DNA of 64,000 bases from Porpolomopsis calyptriformis (GCA_951640195.1 OX621165.1:1922001-1986000), one strand, 5' to 3'. Positions 43,719-56,467 are shown, numbered from the stretch's first letter. Notes: generated by a model from the sequence alone, not told the origin. Program-made: numbers and translations.

Positions 43719-44620
43719 TTAGAGACCCAATTGCTCTCGGATAGATAATCTGACGAGTCTTTCATATTCCTATGACGTGGATCAATGAACATGGCGAGCC
43801 AGCGGCCACAGTTTGACATACTGATTTGTTGTCTCGGTACAGTTTGCAGCAGTCGATGTTGGCACCGCTCTCCAAATTCGGTTCTTTGAACAGTAGGATC
43901 ACAAATCGAACTTGGGCTTAACGTGAGGGTTGCGTACCTGCTAGCATCGATATTACGCTAAGAATGACTTTTTCGACGCTTTGCACTGGACTCCAGCGTT
44001 CCGAGGCTTGCTCGTACATGGTTGGATCATCTCCCGGGGTATGCAAGATCGAGATGCAGACAGTGCCGTCAGGGTAGACTACAATGCCTTGTCAGTCGAT
44101 CATCGACCATCAAGTTACCCATTCATACTGTTCGGATGGAACAACGCGGGGTCAAATTTCATTTTGAACGGGGACAATGGGTAATCGGACGGCTGCCCGT
44201 GATCGTTAACGCCAGCTTAATAAGAGATATATTAAAACATACAAATGTCAGCCGAGCTACAAATATACCGCCTTCCTGACATGTTGCAAACGAAATTAGT
44301 GTACATTCCGCCGGTGAACGAAGCGGAAGGACTGACGAACGGTGTATCTTTGGGACCACAAATCAGTGCCTCCCAAGTGAAGAAGTCTGATTCGGATATC
44401 GGCCCTTTCGAAACAAACGATTGGTCAAATATCGTCAGGAGAACAAAAGTGAAGCCGGAGGTACCCGCTGTGAACATCCCATCTGGTGAACCTGAGCCAT
44501 CGATAATCAGCGGGATTCATCTGAGTAGTAGTGACGAACCGGACCTCCCGAGGTCAGCTGTTTGTATTCTGTCATTAACCGTCTGAGGGCAGTGGCACTA
44601 GAAGAGGCCCGCTGATTCAT
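43719..44620 (-). CDS. UBC7: Ubiquitin-conjugating enzyme E2, UBC7/UBE2G2 type (ERAD)
   Basis: E2 that works with ER-membrane ubiquitin ligases. Start [15 protein letters not shown] at 44,620. Assembled from about seven exons: EYKQLTSG, an 18-nt exon (44,465-44,482, DGMFTA), [74 protein letters not shown] with the catalytic Cys, [25 protein letters not shown], and the end REQLGL (stop 43,719). The acidic loop after the active site is present, as in G2-type E2s. No membrane tail, as expected for UBC7. It converges with the oxidase and lies 147 bp from the end of RPC2. Confidence 0.9.
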
Positions 44621-44767
44621 ATCAAAGCCTTGCAGGTTGGAGTAATAATAAGCGAGGGAAAACTCCGCTTCCTGCCGCCGCGGTGGATTACAACTCAAAG
44701 GTTCTTCAGCCTCTGAAAATGTGGTTTCTAGCATTATAATGATAGTACTGCTAAAGCATCAACAAAA

Positions 44768-47700
44768 TTATGCATCATCCAGTACCAGACGAGGAACAAC
44801 ATTCATAGCCAAAAGCTGGAGAAACAAGCATCTCAGTTTGGCGAAACATGATTGAATTCATATTCACCTCTTGAAACAATAATTTGGCAGCGTAAGGGAT
44901 AGTGAGTTGCGCCATGTTCTTTGAACTCTTGCAATACGTGCACCAGCCATTGTAGCCCATCAAACCACACTCTTGACACGCGTTGACCTCGAATTTGTCT
45001 GACGATATCATGAGACGTTCGAGCAGAAGCTGGGTCGCACCATAGCCAATCAGGCAGTCACGCTCCATCTCCCCCAGCCGAAGGCCACCTTCGCGTGAAC
45101 GACCTTCGGTAGGCTGCCGCGTTAACGTTGCACGAGGCCCTCTAAAATTGGGAATTCAACGGGGCCGACTCGAACCGCGAAGCTCAAAGTCAACATACCT
45201 GGCACGAGCGTGCATTTTATCCATCACCATATGTTCTAGTACAATTGCTCATCAAACGCTAAACTGGAGACCAGGGGATTGTCTTACTTAGTTTCTATGG
45301 GAAAAGCCGATGAGAAAGTAGTACTCCTTGCGGGTTGAGTCCCGACTTACCTGGTAATATATCGGCCCAAAATATACATAAGCCTCTAGCGGCTCACCGG
45401 TGATTCCGCTGGTAAGCATGTCTTTACCGGCATAACTGAATCCGTTTTCAATCAGGATCCGGGACATATCCTCTACCTTGTAGATTCTCTTATATTTTAG
45501 CCGAGTCAAACTTGACCTGGAGTTTGGCCGCTAACCTTCGATCCGCCAAAGGCGGTTCCATATTGGAATCTACCAGTTAGAACGCCGGCCTACAGTTTTC
45601 ATAATTAGATATAAGACGGTCGATCAATGAAATACTCAACCTTCCCCGCCAAGAGTTCTATCATCTTGCCAACCGTCATTCTAGAGGGGAAACCGTGTGG
45701 ATTCATGATAGTGTCTAAGTAGGACTTCTCACTTGGTCTACCATGCCTGGAGGGAAGTGAACGAACCAGGATTTATCCCTTGATCGTTGAAGGGCATGTC
45801 TTCTTGGTTTACGATCAGCCCACATACGCCTTTTTGCCCATGCCGTGAAGAAAATTTGTCGCCTAGCTCAGGCCTCCGAGTTTGCCGTATCAGAACTTTG
45901 ATCAACGTCTGATCACTCTCGGTGTCAGTGATCATAACCTTGTCGATGTTACCAGACACAGGTGACTTGTAAGACATGGGCATATTCTTGTAAGGTACGG
46001 CTGCTGCTTGCCCCGTGAACGTATTATCGTTGGCATTTGCGGGTGTTTGTTTATTGACGTATATGTCGCCGGGATCAACTCGTTCACCTACACCCGCTAG
46101 GCCGTCCATTTGAATGATATCATACTTTTTCTGAACTTGACCGTTCTCATCCAGAGGTGCATCAGCTAAGCGATCATACCTAATCGAAAAACCCAGATCG
46201 GTAACGTAAGGTAAGAAGATAAACTCCGACTTACGTTCCATTGGGATATTTGCGAATGAGAGTAGCGCTCTTGCGTAAAACTTGGCATCTGCCATAACCA
46301 CGATCTAGACTAGCCTGCAGAAAAGGGATAATTAGCGACAATTAGTTCAAGGTGGCAGAAAAAGCATCACCTTGTTCAAGATGAGAGCATCTTCGATATC
46401 ATACCCGGAATAACTCATAACAGCCACTGTAGCGTTCTGTCCGGCAGGGAGACGGTCGTATCCGACAAGCTCTATCGTCTTTGTCTTTACCATCGGCTGT
46501 TGGGGATATACTGAGAGATAGAGTAGGGTATCGATCCTATTTAGTTGGTTGTATCCAATGGCCCCGATCGCTTGCTTCCCCATGGCGCATTGGTAAGTGT
46601 TTCGGGGTGACTGATTATGGTGTGGATAAGGAATTAGTCCTGCAACGGCACCAAGAAGAGTGAATGGCTCGATTTCCAGGTGGGAGGTCGCGGGCACAAT
46701 ATCTGATTCGTATAGTGCAATATACGAGTCATTTTCTTCATTCACGTCCAGATATTCAACCAAGCCTTGACGTAAGAAGTCGTCAAATTTTACGGTCCCC
46801 ATTTTGAGCATCTACATTCAAATGTATCAGAGGGGGAGAATACCCGCAAGTGGAGAAAGGCGAACTGAAATGTGATCTGAGGTCACTTTTGAATGGCCAT
46901 TCTCAACGATGATCATTGGTCGGCAAATTCGACCTCCGTCACTGGCGATATGCACGGTTCGATGGTGGTGATTGATGAAAATACCAACGAATTCGCTAAA
47001 CCTTCGAGCTCGGCGCAGCTTTCGGAAGTTGGTAACGAATCGTGTGGGGTAACGTGTAAGGCCAATAATAGACCCATTTACGTTAACTACAAAGGTATGA
47101 GGGCCATATATCTCCGTTCCTGTTGCAAGGCCGATGTCTAGATGTGTGTTGAGCAGGAACCTACAAGATTGATAGTAGAAAGAACCTGCCCTCGACGCCA
47201 AGCATAAATGCAAGCCGAATGATTGGACCTTCCTCCACATCAGTCGTGATATGGGTCATTAGCGCCAGATTTTTGACCAGACCGCATGCCTCTCCTTCAG
47301 GTGTGTCACTAGGGCAAAGCATGCCCCACTGACTTGGCTGCAAAGCCCGGGGGCCGCTCACCTTCCTTGTCTTCTCAAATTGCGAGGAGATGCGAGTCAT
47401 CATTCCTAGTGCAGAAATAAAACTCAAGCGACTCAGAACGTGTGTGACACCAGCCCGCTCCATTTTGAACCGCTTCAAAGACCAGTTACCAGTCGAAATC
47501 GCTCTGACAAATCCTGAAGTGATATGGTCTCCTTGAAATTGCATGGTATTAAAAGCGTCAAACTCGCTTGTACGCGAAGGTTTTTTGAGGACTTTATCAA
47601 TAGCAGATTTCAAATTAGCGTTAAACGTCTTGAAGAGATCCTCGAACAGGAGCGCCAGCAATTGCCCTGCCCTGGAAAGCATCAAGTCGAAGAACCAGAA

Positions 47701-48936
47701 CCATACGACAAAAACATTACTGACAATTCAAGGCGTTTGTTCCCAACATAGTCCCTATCGTCGATCATTTTCTCGTCCTCCATGGCCATCAACACTCGCC
47801 GTGTCATAGTGGCGACGAAAATTGCTTTGGATCGGAAGTCTAGGCCATCAACAGGGACATGAGCGAGGACAATTGTTGCAAGGGCCTCCAATGCCTCCTC
47901 CCAAGCAGGTCGCCTTGGTCCTACCACTCGTCGATTCACCTTGACTCTGTTACCGATGTATTCTAATGCCTGGTGACGGGTGAAGATACCCAATTTTGAA
48001 GCTTCCTCGAGGTTGGCGGAGAAGGCGCTTTTGTACGATTCAGTGGTTCCCGCGGTAAGAAGAAGGATTTCCTTGTCTGATTGAATGCCAAGCGCTTTGA
48101 GGGCGATTACGATAGGTACGTCTTCGTGGATGGAGTTGTGTCGAAGGTAAATTTTGTTTTTTTTGGTGGTAACGTATGTTTTAGATTTTAGTCCCCCGTG
48201 GGTAGAGCTGCAGCAAAGTCAAAACGAAGACCAGCAATTGAACAGAAAGGTCACGCACGACGTACATGAAGCTAGGACAATCCCTTTGACTGGGTCAGTC
48301 TCTACGATTATCCTATTCTTGCTCAGCTGCTCTTGAACTAAAATGACCTTTTCTGTACCCTTAACGACAAAATAGCCCCCCGGATCCAACGGGCATTCGG
48401 TCATACGCGCTAATTGAGCATCGGTCTTGCCGGTTAACACGCATTTGCTACTCCTCAACATGATCGGAAGGCGGCCGATGACAACTTTTTTGCGAACAAG
48501 ACTCTTTCCCCGCGTATATTGAATGGTGACAGTGATAGGCGCACTGTATGTAATATCACGCAGCCGACATTCATGGGGAGTCACGGTCTTGTCAACCGCA
48601 TCGACGTCCGTCCGGTCGGGATAACCGACATCGATGTCAAGATACTTGAGCCAAAAGCGAGGATCGACATCGGAGGTGACTTTGTTGTTAGCCTTGACAA
48701 CATTTTTGATATCCACCTCAACAAAGTAATTGAAAGAGTCGATGTGTTGCTTCACAAGTCCCTTTACTTGAAGAAAGGCGGGGAGCAGAAGCCATTTATC
48801 CTGATGTACGAGTTTCAGAAACGGACAAACGCTTGATGTTCAGACAAACCTCGACGTTCTTTATAGGGTCTGTGAGACCCAGACGACGCCCATTCATCGG
48901 CTCGCATTCATACTCGAATTCGTCGTTCGCATCCAT
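44768..48936 (-). CDS. RPC2: RNA polymerase III second-largest subunit (RPC128/RPC2)
   Basis: Catalytic subunit of Pol III (5S rRNA, tRNAs). Start [13 protein letters not shown] at 48,936; many introns of about 50 nt. Domains in order: protrusion ([15 protein letters not shown]), lobe ([18 protein letters not shown]), fork ([29 protein letters not shown]), external and hybrid-binding regions ([21 protein letters not shown]). Hybrid-binding signature [20 protein letters not shown] and [12 protein letters not shown], which match Pol III rather than Pol II; then [19 protein letters not shown]. The C-terminal clamp has a C4 zinc finger ([16 protein letters not shown]) and after the last intron ends [15 protein letters not shown] (stop 44,768). 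Complete and apparently functional. Its start faces UBE2G1, 98 bp away. Confidence 0.94.
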
Positions 48937-49034
48937 TGTTCATACATCCGTGGCGCGTTAAGAACGAAAGAGGCGTCTGGTAAATTCCCACGTGTCTTGA
49001 AACAGGACTGCACGCTCTGAACGCCGCATACCAA

Positions 49035-49965
49035 ATGTCCACCCCAAGTACCCCACCTGCCTCAAACACTCTCCTGCTTCGTCGCCAGCTCGCAGAACTT
49101 ACCAAACGCCCAGTGGAAGGTTTCTCAGCAGGTCAGTTGTGAAATTCTATAGCTGCGCACTTTTGGGCCTGAGCATTCGCAAGGTCTCGTCGATGAGAAC
49201 AATCTATATGAATGGGAGATCCTCGTCATTGGGTGCGCCAGAAATCTGATTTTTCTCTCGGACACGGTGACTAATCGCATCCCTTGTGCAGTCCGCCCGA
49301 TACTCTGTAGTATGTCCCGCTCATCTTCTCAATCGCCCAAATCGTGAAGCTTTCGACAGTGAAGGAGGCTTTTTCAAGGCGCGGTTGTCATTTCCTCCAG
49401 AATTCCCGCTTCTTCCACCGAAAATGCGCTTTATAACACCAATGTGGCACCCTAACAGTACGTTTCTCTGACTTCATGAACTTTGTGGCGAAACTTTTTT
49501 TTTGATGTTTCAAGTTTGCTTGGACAGTCTATCCTGACGGCGTAGTTTGCGTTTCCATCCTTGTGTGTATACATAGGTACGACTGTGTGCAGCTGAACAA
49601 TTCTAACCGATCGCTCTTTAGCACGCTCCTGGCGATGATCAGTATGGCTATGAGGACGCTGGAGAAAGATGGATGCCCGTCCACACTGTCGAATCGATTG
49701 TGAGTATAAGCCTCATTTCCTTTGCAGAGACGGTCAACTCTGGTCACCTCACAGCTCATCAGCGTCATCTCTCTTTTGTCGTCTGACTCGCCTAATCTGG
49801 AAAGTCCTGCCAATATTGATGCTGCCAAGGAAGTGAGAACCGAGCCGGAAAGTACGTCTTGCCTCTGACCACCCGATTGCAACATCTCACACCCCAATCG
49901 CATCAGCATATAAGAAGAAAGTTCGACGCTTGGTTCGCAGGAGCGCCGAGGAAGCGTTCGACTAA
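49035..49965 (+). CDS. Ubiquitin-conjugating enzyme E2, UBC15/UBE2G1 type
   Basis: Start MSTPSTPPASNTLLLRRQL at 49,035, then ELTKRPVEGFSAG / LVDENNLYEWEILVIG / PPDTLY / EGGFFKARLSFPPEFPLLPP. The active-site stretch is HPN / VYPDGVVCVSIL / HAPGDDQYGYEDAGERW with the catalytic Cys. It ends KKKVRRLVRRSAEEAFD (stop 49,965). Seven introns; the exon encoding PPDTLY is only 18 nt (49,292-49,309). LLLRRQLAEL and VEGFSAG place it with UBE2G1/S. pombe Ubc15, distinct from the UBC7 gene 4.4 kb to the left. Human UBE2G1 works with cullin ligases on K48 chains; in fungi the role is less clear. Confidence 0.92.
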
Positions 49966-50132
49966 TCTGTTGAAATATAAATGTACGGTTTCAAATCTGT
50001 AACATCGCAAATCAAGTTCTGCTCCAGCATTTTTTTCATGGCCATTCTGTAACCCACTCCCCGACCAAATGTCGTGTATTCGTTTGATACTGTATGTTGT
50101 ACGTTCGCTCAATCAAAGAGGTCCGCTCAGGT

Positions 50133-50138
50133 CACGTG
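50133..50138. promoter_or_regulatory. CACGTG box upstream of the helicase gene
   Basis: GTCACGTGTG, 22 bp before the proposed start codon at 50,160 and 168 bp after the UBE2G1 stop. Confidence 0.35.
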
Positions 50139-50159
50139 TGCATTAGCCTCCTTTAACTC

Positions 50160-53100
50160 ATGTCGCTGACTGAGAAACCATTGGCGTACGATCAACGTAC
50201 ATTCTTCGCCCTCTTCTGACTGTTTGAATGCTTACCGTCCGCCTCAAATCTAGGACGTCTGACGTCCATACCGGCCCCCCTTGGTTGGTAGCATATCTCC
50301 CCCTCAACCACATGATCTGCCACAACTTGAAATAGAATGCGACTCTGACTCTGACTTCAATCCTGGTGTGTATAAGTATGAACGGGAACTCAAGAAACAA
50401 GTCAAACGCAAGAGAAGGGGTGAACCGTTCCAAGTCCTCAGGCGAAAAAGTTATGCGATTCCACTCCTGTTCCATAAGCACAGTCAATCAACTTCCGCGT
50501 CCTCTTAGAAAAGCGGTCAAGCGAATCATCAAGTGCGGTTAAAAATCCCCTATTAGAGTATTTCCGTGCGTTCTTGCCATGAGAACGGGTGCAAATTCGG
50601 TCCTTGAAACTGATGTGGTAGATGATCTGGACCTTCACTCGGCATCTGATGGTGAGCAGGAAAGTCGAGGCTCAGACGGCGAAGAACTCGAAGAAGAACA
50701 TCAAATGACCGAAGAACATTCCGGGAACGAAGCTGGTAGTGAACGCGCATCAGCCTCGGACTTTGCGCCTCGTACTGCTCATTTAAACGACGAACGCGGT
50801 GCTAGACATGGCATGGTCCCGGACGATTCTGCCACCGGTAGGATATTTATTACTCCAGTATCTCATGCTCTAACCAGTTTGGACGACCAGAGTCAGAAAG
50901 TGAAAATGATAAACCAACCCCATCCGTGCAGAAAAAGGTTTCAGAGATCAGTAGTTAGTGACCTCTTTCTGCATCCATTATTTTTACTCAACTCAAAGAA
51001 GGTGACTCTGCGACCGAATCCGAAACGGAAGGAGAGACTCCCGAAACAACACATGTTGATTGGAAGAAGGGTAATGATTCTTATTTATACCAGCCTTTTG
51101 CAATCTGATCGAGTATTAATGAATAGCATCGCTCCGTGTCCCATCATCAAGTCTTATCGAAGCCGCCGATTCTTCGACAGAGCCTGAGTCCGAGTGCGAA
51201 ACCACAGATAATCTCGTAAGTTTCTTGTGTGTTCCAAGCTTAGAATTTTTCTGAATTATACTTAGTCTAAGCTGGTGAATGTCAGGCCACGTTTTTCTCT
51301 TTCCCCAGAACAGAGGGGTCTGGGACCATTGATCTTGGACCACAAACGGGGCATAATGGTGCCTGCTTCCATCAACGCTCATCTACGGGATTATCAAAGA
51401 GACGGTGTGAGATTTTTCTGGGACAAGTACCAGCGAGGATGTGGTGGCCTATTGGGTGATGATATGGGTCTGGTAAGTGCATGGAATGTATTGAATCATT
51501 GGGACTGACCGTTTGCATTAAACAGGGTGAGCTTAAAGATTCTTTTTCGTCTCGTTTTCAGCCTCTTTTTTGAATGGTCCTACAGGCAAAACAATCCAAG
51601 TCATAGCTTTCCTGTCCGCGATCATGAAGAAACATAATGATGAGAGAGATTTAAACCGTCGCAGAGATTATGTATCGCAGTTACAGGATGGCAGGGAGTG
51701 GCGAAAAACAAGGACTCTCCCACAAGCTGATGCAAAGTGGCCGACGGTGTGAGTTGCTTATTTTATCAGGCTTGGCCGACCTGACTTTGTCTCTGGAGTC
51801 TCATCATCGCCCCATCCACTGTCGTCCACAATTGGGAACGCGAGTTTGGAACGGTGTGTAATTCGATATCATAACTTTACAGTCAATTTATCTTCTTACA
51901 TAGTGGGGGTACTTTGAGGTAGGGTTGTTCATGGGGATGCGTAAAGAGAGAGAAACTGTCCTCCGCGACTTCAAAATGGGGCGTTTAGACATCGGTGACT
52001 CGCCTTGACTTCTCACTATCAAGCTTATTTGTCCTGACTCTCCTAAGTCCTCACCTCATTTGATCTAGCTCGCCGTGACATTAATATTCTTGATGACCTT
52101 CCCTGGTCCTGTATAATCGTGGATGAAGTACACCACGTTAAGAATGCAAGATCAAAGATTTCAGAAGCCTACCATCAGTTTGTGTGCAGACGTCGCTTTG
52201 GGCTGACTGGCACCGCCATTCAAAATTCATACATGGAATTGTGGACAATCCTAGACTGGACAAACCCAGGACAGTTGGGCGAGGAGAACCACTGGAAAGG
52301 CTATGTGGCTAAGCCACTTACTATTGGTCAGTCGGCTGGAGCCACCGAGGACGAGAGAACAAAGGCACTCGTGGGTGTTTCGGACTGCGCAAACAGAGAA
52401 TTGGAACTTATCAACATCATAAAGGCTGTCGCTGTTATCTTGAAAGACAAATTATTACCCCAATTTTTCTTAAGAAGGCAAGCTTTCCTGGTCCCGCCTG
52501 TCAACTTTTACACATTCGACTTTTCGTCCTCAGAACAAAAGATCTTATAAAAGACCAAGTTCGTTTTTGAACCTATGCTTGAATTTTTTGACTGACATTC
52601 TTTGGAGCTTCCTGTGAAAACGGACGAAGTAGTCTTCTGCCCCTTGACTTCCACACAGATCTCGGTATATAAACGGATTTTAGATATGCGCGAGGTTCAG
52701 AACTTGATTCGTAAAGATGACAATTGTGACTGCGGCTCCAGGAAAAAGTTGGTCCTGATATCTGTCTTCCTTTATCTCGATGTAACCTTATATTTCCAGG
52801 CGTAAAAACTGCTGTCACCCCTTTGTGATGGGTGACGTCTTCAAGTTCATGTCCATATTGATAAAATTGTCCAATCACCTGGCGCTGATACTTCCTGGTA
52901 AAAACTACGAGTTCGATAATCGTTTTGTTTAATTTCTTTGACCCCATTTCAATTAGCACCAACTGACACGGCGGAACAAGTACAGTCATCTATCATGCCT
53001 CCGGATTGATGTATATTAACCACCCTCCTCAGACATTGCGCAATCGTCAACTGGCGGAAATTGCTTTTCCGAATGAACCTATCCCGAAATATGGTTCTGC

Positions 53101-54541
53101 GATGCTGCAACCACAATTCTGTGGCAAATGGACAGTGAGATGCCACGCTTCCCCTGCGTTGCCATTCTGCTCCTAACTAGTACTCGCTTGATAAACAAGA
53201 CTCTTGAAACATTGCTCAAGGAATGGCGGAAAGACCCCTCGAACAAAGTGCTCATTTTTACCAAGTCCGTGAAGCTTCTCGAGATGCTCGAATTCCACCT
53301 CAGTTCGCGGAGTGCGTAGCTAAATTTTATTCGCGACACTATCATTCATCTACCTGATTCTATGTAGGCTATGGCTTCCTGAAGTTGGATGGATCCACAA
53401 AACAAATCGATCGTACATCCCCGCCTCTTCTTGATTGGTCGTTATTAATTGCGACTCTGTGTAGGGATGCCCATGATTGACCAGTTTCACAACGATCCCA
53501 GTGTCTTTGTATTCTTGATCTCGACCTTGGCGGGCGGAACTGGATTAAATCTGACAGGAGCAAACAAAGTGGTCATTTTCGGTGTGTCGGTGACATTGAC
53601 TTTTTTTACAGCAGATGCTCAATCATTCCCGTAGATCCCAACTGGAGTAGGTCCACAAGGTTCTCTATAACCACCAAGTTCTTATAAGCGAGCTCTACAG
53701 ATCCAGCTCACGACCTGCAGGCTATGGACCGTGCCTATCGCTTCGGCCAAACGCGCGACGTCTCTGCTTACAGATTCTTAGGGGCGGGTTCTCTAGAGGA
53801 GCTTATTTACGCCCGCCAGCTGTATAAGCAACAGCAGATGGCGATCGGGTATCAAGCGAGCGTGCAAACCAGGTATCGGCGGAGTGACGAGAAGACTAAC
53901 CCCATTACTAACGAACAACATGCGATAGATATTTTGAGGGTGTACAAGGTGATACAACCAAGCAAGGAGAGTTGTTCGGCATAAAGAACATCTTTAAACT
54001 GCATGAAAATACACTTGCAACCAAGATGGCGGTGAAACATCCCATTAGCGCTATATCGGCTATCACACCACTCACATTGGTACCTTTTAACTTTAGATTG
54101 AGAAGGCAAACCTCGCAGATCTTGATTGGGCCTTGGCAAACCTCGGAGGAGGCAAGCCGAAAAAACAAGCAAATGGCGATTCGGAAGAGTGGCTACGAGA
54201 GGCGGACTTGAAAGTTGGCAAAGAAGAAGTATGTTTTCACCCTGACTATATTTTCTTGTCTAATGTTTCAGGGTGATCTACGCGGGCTGGGATCTCTGTT
54301 GTTTGACGACGGTAAGTAGGGATCTCAATTGGCTCGAAAGTTGTATCTGACCAGAGGTTGATGTCATAGACCCCCCTCAAACACCCAATGAGGATGTCGT
54401 CCAGACAACATTAAGTTCTATTGGTGTGAAATATAGCCATCGAAATGATGAGCTGCTTCTTCCCAGTAGAATCGAGGAAGAGCGCGCTCGCACGGCCGTC
54501 CTGGCACGTTCAGATTCCGCTTTCAACAAATTTCATTCCTA
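50160..54541 (+). CDS. SNF2-family helicase, ERCC6L2/Rad26-like
   Basis: Likely nuclear DNA-repair ATPase. The N-terminal exons are tentative: MSLTEKPLA at 50,160, a 105-nt intron to 50,291, then [11 protein letters not shown] and [13 protein letters not shown]. Core: [31 protein letters not shown] (Walker A, split by two introns with a 1-nt exon at 51,526), [29 protein letters not shown] (DEVH box), [18 protein letters not shown]. Second RecA lobe: [52 protein letters not shown]-terminal extension with [18 protein letters not shown] and [17 protein letters not shown]. Twelve or more introns. The frame stops at 54,541; an extra intron could carry it to about 54,640. Confidence 0.85.
51526..51526 (+). 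other. Candidate 1-nt exon in the helicase Walker A codon
   Basis: The exon ending GGT-CTG (51,472) is followed by GTAAGT..AAACAG (51,473-51,525, 53 nt), a single G, then GTGAGC..CTACAG (51,527-51,585, 59 nt), then GC-AAA-ACA. Only with the lone G does the frame give GLGKT. Both introns have normal lengths and GT..AG ends; the first has a CTGAC branch site at 51,505-51,509. Confidence 0.7.
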
Positions 54542-55109
54542 AACACGATAACAACAGGAAAGGAAACGTCGCCGAGCGGAGGCGAAAACAGCACGCACTT
54601 CTCGGCCGCAACCGCAATGGCCTCCGAAGCGTAAACACCATAAGGTGCCTATGAGCCCCCAGACGAAGTGCGTTCCGTTTTCTACGCGGGCGGGTGGTCT
54701 TCACTGAGATTCACATGCTTGTCAGATTGGAGTCACGACAAATGGCATTAATTGAAATGGGATTGATTAGCTGCCCTGGTCAACTCCCCGTGTTTGCACA
54801 AAATTTGTCCGTGAAATTTTTGAGCTTCTTCCGGTGCTTTACACTTACGATTCGTTAACCAGCGCTCGCAAATCACGAGAAGAGCAAAACGAGATGTTGT
54901 CTAGACTGGATGAGCACGCCAAAAAGAGTAGAGGATAATAAAATAATATTAATTTATGGCTACCATCACGTGACATTTGATCGTCTTTGACATGCAAATC
55001 CAAGCTGGCGAAGCAAAGAATGAGGTTGACTCGGAAGGTACGCAGGATAAACATCGCAGAATCGAGTGCTAGGTTCTCTGAGCACCTTTTAACTTGGTTG
55101 TTTGATTAA
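54542..55109. other. Intergenic, helicase to otubain
   Basis: The first 100 bp could still be helicase coding after an extra intron. The rest has no convincing frame. CACGTG occurs at 54,967-54,972 (TCACGTGA), 138 bp before the otubain start. Confidence 0.45.
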
Positions 55110-56432
55110 ATGATCAATACTGAGGACTTGCTTCACACAGCTCACGCGGGTGGCAGCGTCGACCCGTCTTCATCATTTCATCTCGGTATCCCAGGTGAGA
55201 CACGTCTCTGTAGCTTTCAGATTAACTGTCTCGTACGGTTGGAAATATTTCTCATCACTCTGATCGTCGCAGGTCTCTCGTCATTTTCACCCTCGGAACT
55301 ATATGAGATGAATCAGGTGAGTGATTTCCTAGCACCCAAAACCACCGTTTCTAAACTGCATTACAAATTGCTCTAGAATCTCTATGACGAGAGTGTGCCT
55401 ACTGGACCGTTACTCGAAGATATCGTCCCCATATCGACACTACGGGCTGAATATGAGAATGGGTTACCCTCGTTTCTTGAACAGATTGACTGGCTGTATC
55501 GGAGCGGATACCATAGTATCAGGCGGGCTAGACGTGAGTGCCATTAGCATACTTCCTCTTTGAACCGCGGGTTAAACGGAAAGATGCTTAGGCGACGGCG
55601 ATTGTTTTTACAGATGTGAAGTTTACTTTTATCTTTTTCCCCCGTGTTTCTTAAATTTTATAGTCGTTGATAGCCCTAGGGTTCGCGTATGTGGAAAGAT
55701 TGTTGCTCGCTCACGACCCCCAGTTTGCCGTAGCATGTGCAAAGTCTACGTTGGAGTCGACTCCGTTGATGCTCTTGCAGGCGGGTTTCGAGGAAATTGC
55801 ATACGACGATCCTTACCAGATTTTCCTCTCGATGATCGACAAGATCGTCATGCCCGGATCTGAAGGAACCGTCCTGACTCGAGACCGGCTGTTGCAACTG
55901 TTTCAAAACAGTGAAGGTGTGTTGACAGTATCGCTACTATGCTCAATATTGATGTCCTACGATAGTCTCGAATTCGGTTATACTATACCTCAGATTGCTT
56001 ACCTCGGCGCAAATTCGCGCCGACCCCGAGGATTATGCTCCTTTTCTGTTTCACCCCGAGACGGGAGCGCCAATGGAACCTCGCGAATTCTGTGAATATT
56101 TCGTGGACTCGTGGGGCAAAGAAGCTGGTCGGTTGTTCACTCAACATCTCCCTCTTTGATTCGAATAGCATTGTGTTCCAGATCATGTTCAAATAACGGC
56201 ACTGTCCCGCGTTCTCAAGATCAACATCAATATTGCCTATCTCGACGGTCGCGGTACCGATGGACGGGTTGATTTTGTGGAATTTCGCCATGCGGTTGAC
56301 CCGCAGACGAAACCTCTCATTTTGCTCTATCGGTAAGTTGAATCATCAGCAAACAGGAACAGCGAGCTTATGTTGGTGAAGACCCGGGCATTATGATATT
56401 TTAATCAAGAGGTCCGGCGATGATGAATGAAC
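55110..56432 (+). CDS. Otubain-type deubiquitinase (OTU cysteine protease)
   Basis: Removes ubiquitin, in the family preferentially K48 chains. Exons: MINTEDLLHTAHAGGS start at 55,110; LSSFSPSELYEMNQ; LYDESVPTGPLLEDI..SGYHSIRRAR. A 24-nt exon (55,592-55,615) encodes GDGDCFYR with catalytic Asp and Cys. Next come SLGFAYVERLLLA, QAGFEEIAYDDPYQIFLSMID and RLLQLFQNSEG. The exon with VILYLRLLTSAQIRADPEDYAPF and EPREFCEYFV follows, then DHVQITALSRVLKINI. The final exon PGHYDILIKR has the catalytic His; stop 56,430-56,432. The length near 290 residues fits OTUB1. All three triad residues are present, so it should be active. PUS3 starts 35 bp downstream. Confidence 0.9.
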
Positions 56433-56467
56433 GAGGACTGAATAGTGTCGATGTATTTGTACGATAG

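Noticed and set aside
44768..48936. RNA polymerase II subunit RPB2
   Set aside because: [20 protein letters not shown] and the C-terminal zinc-finger and end match the Pol III subunit rather than Pol II.
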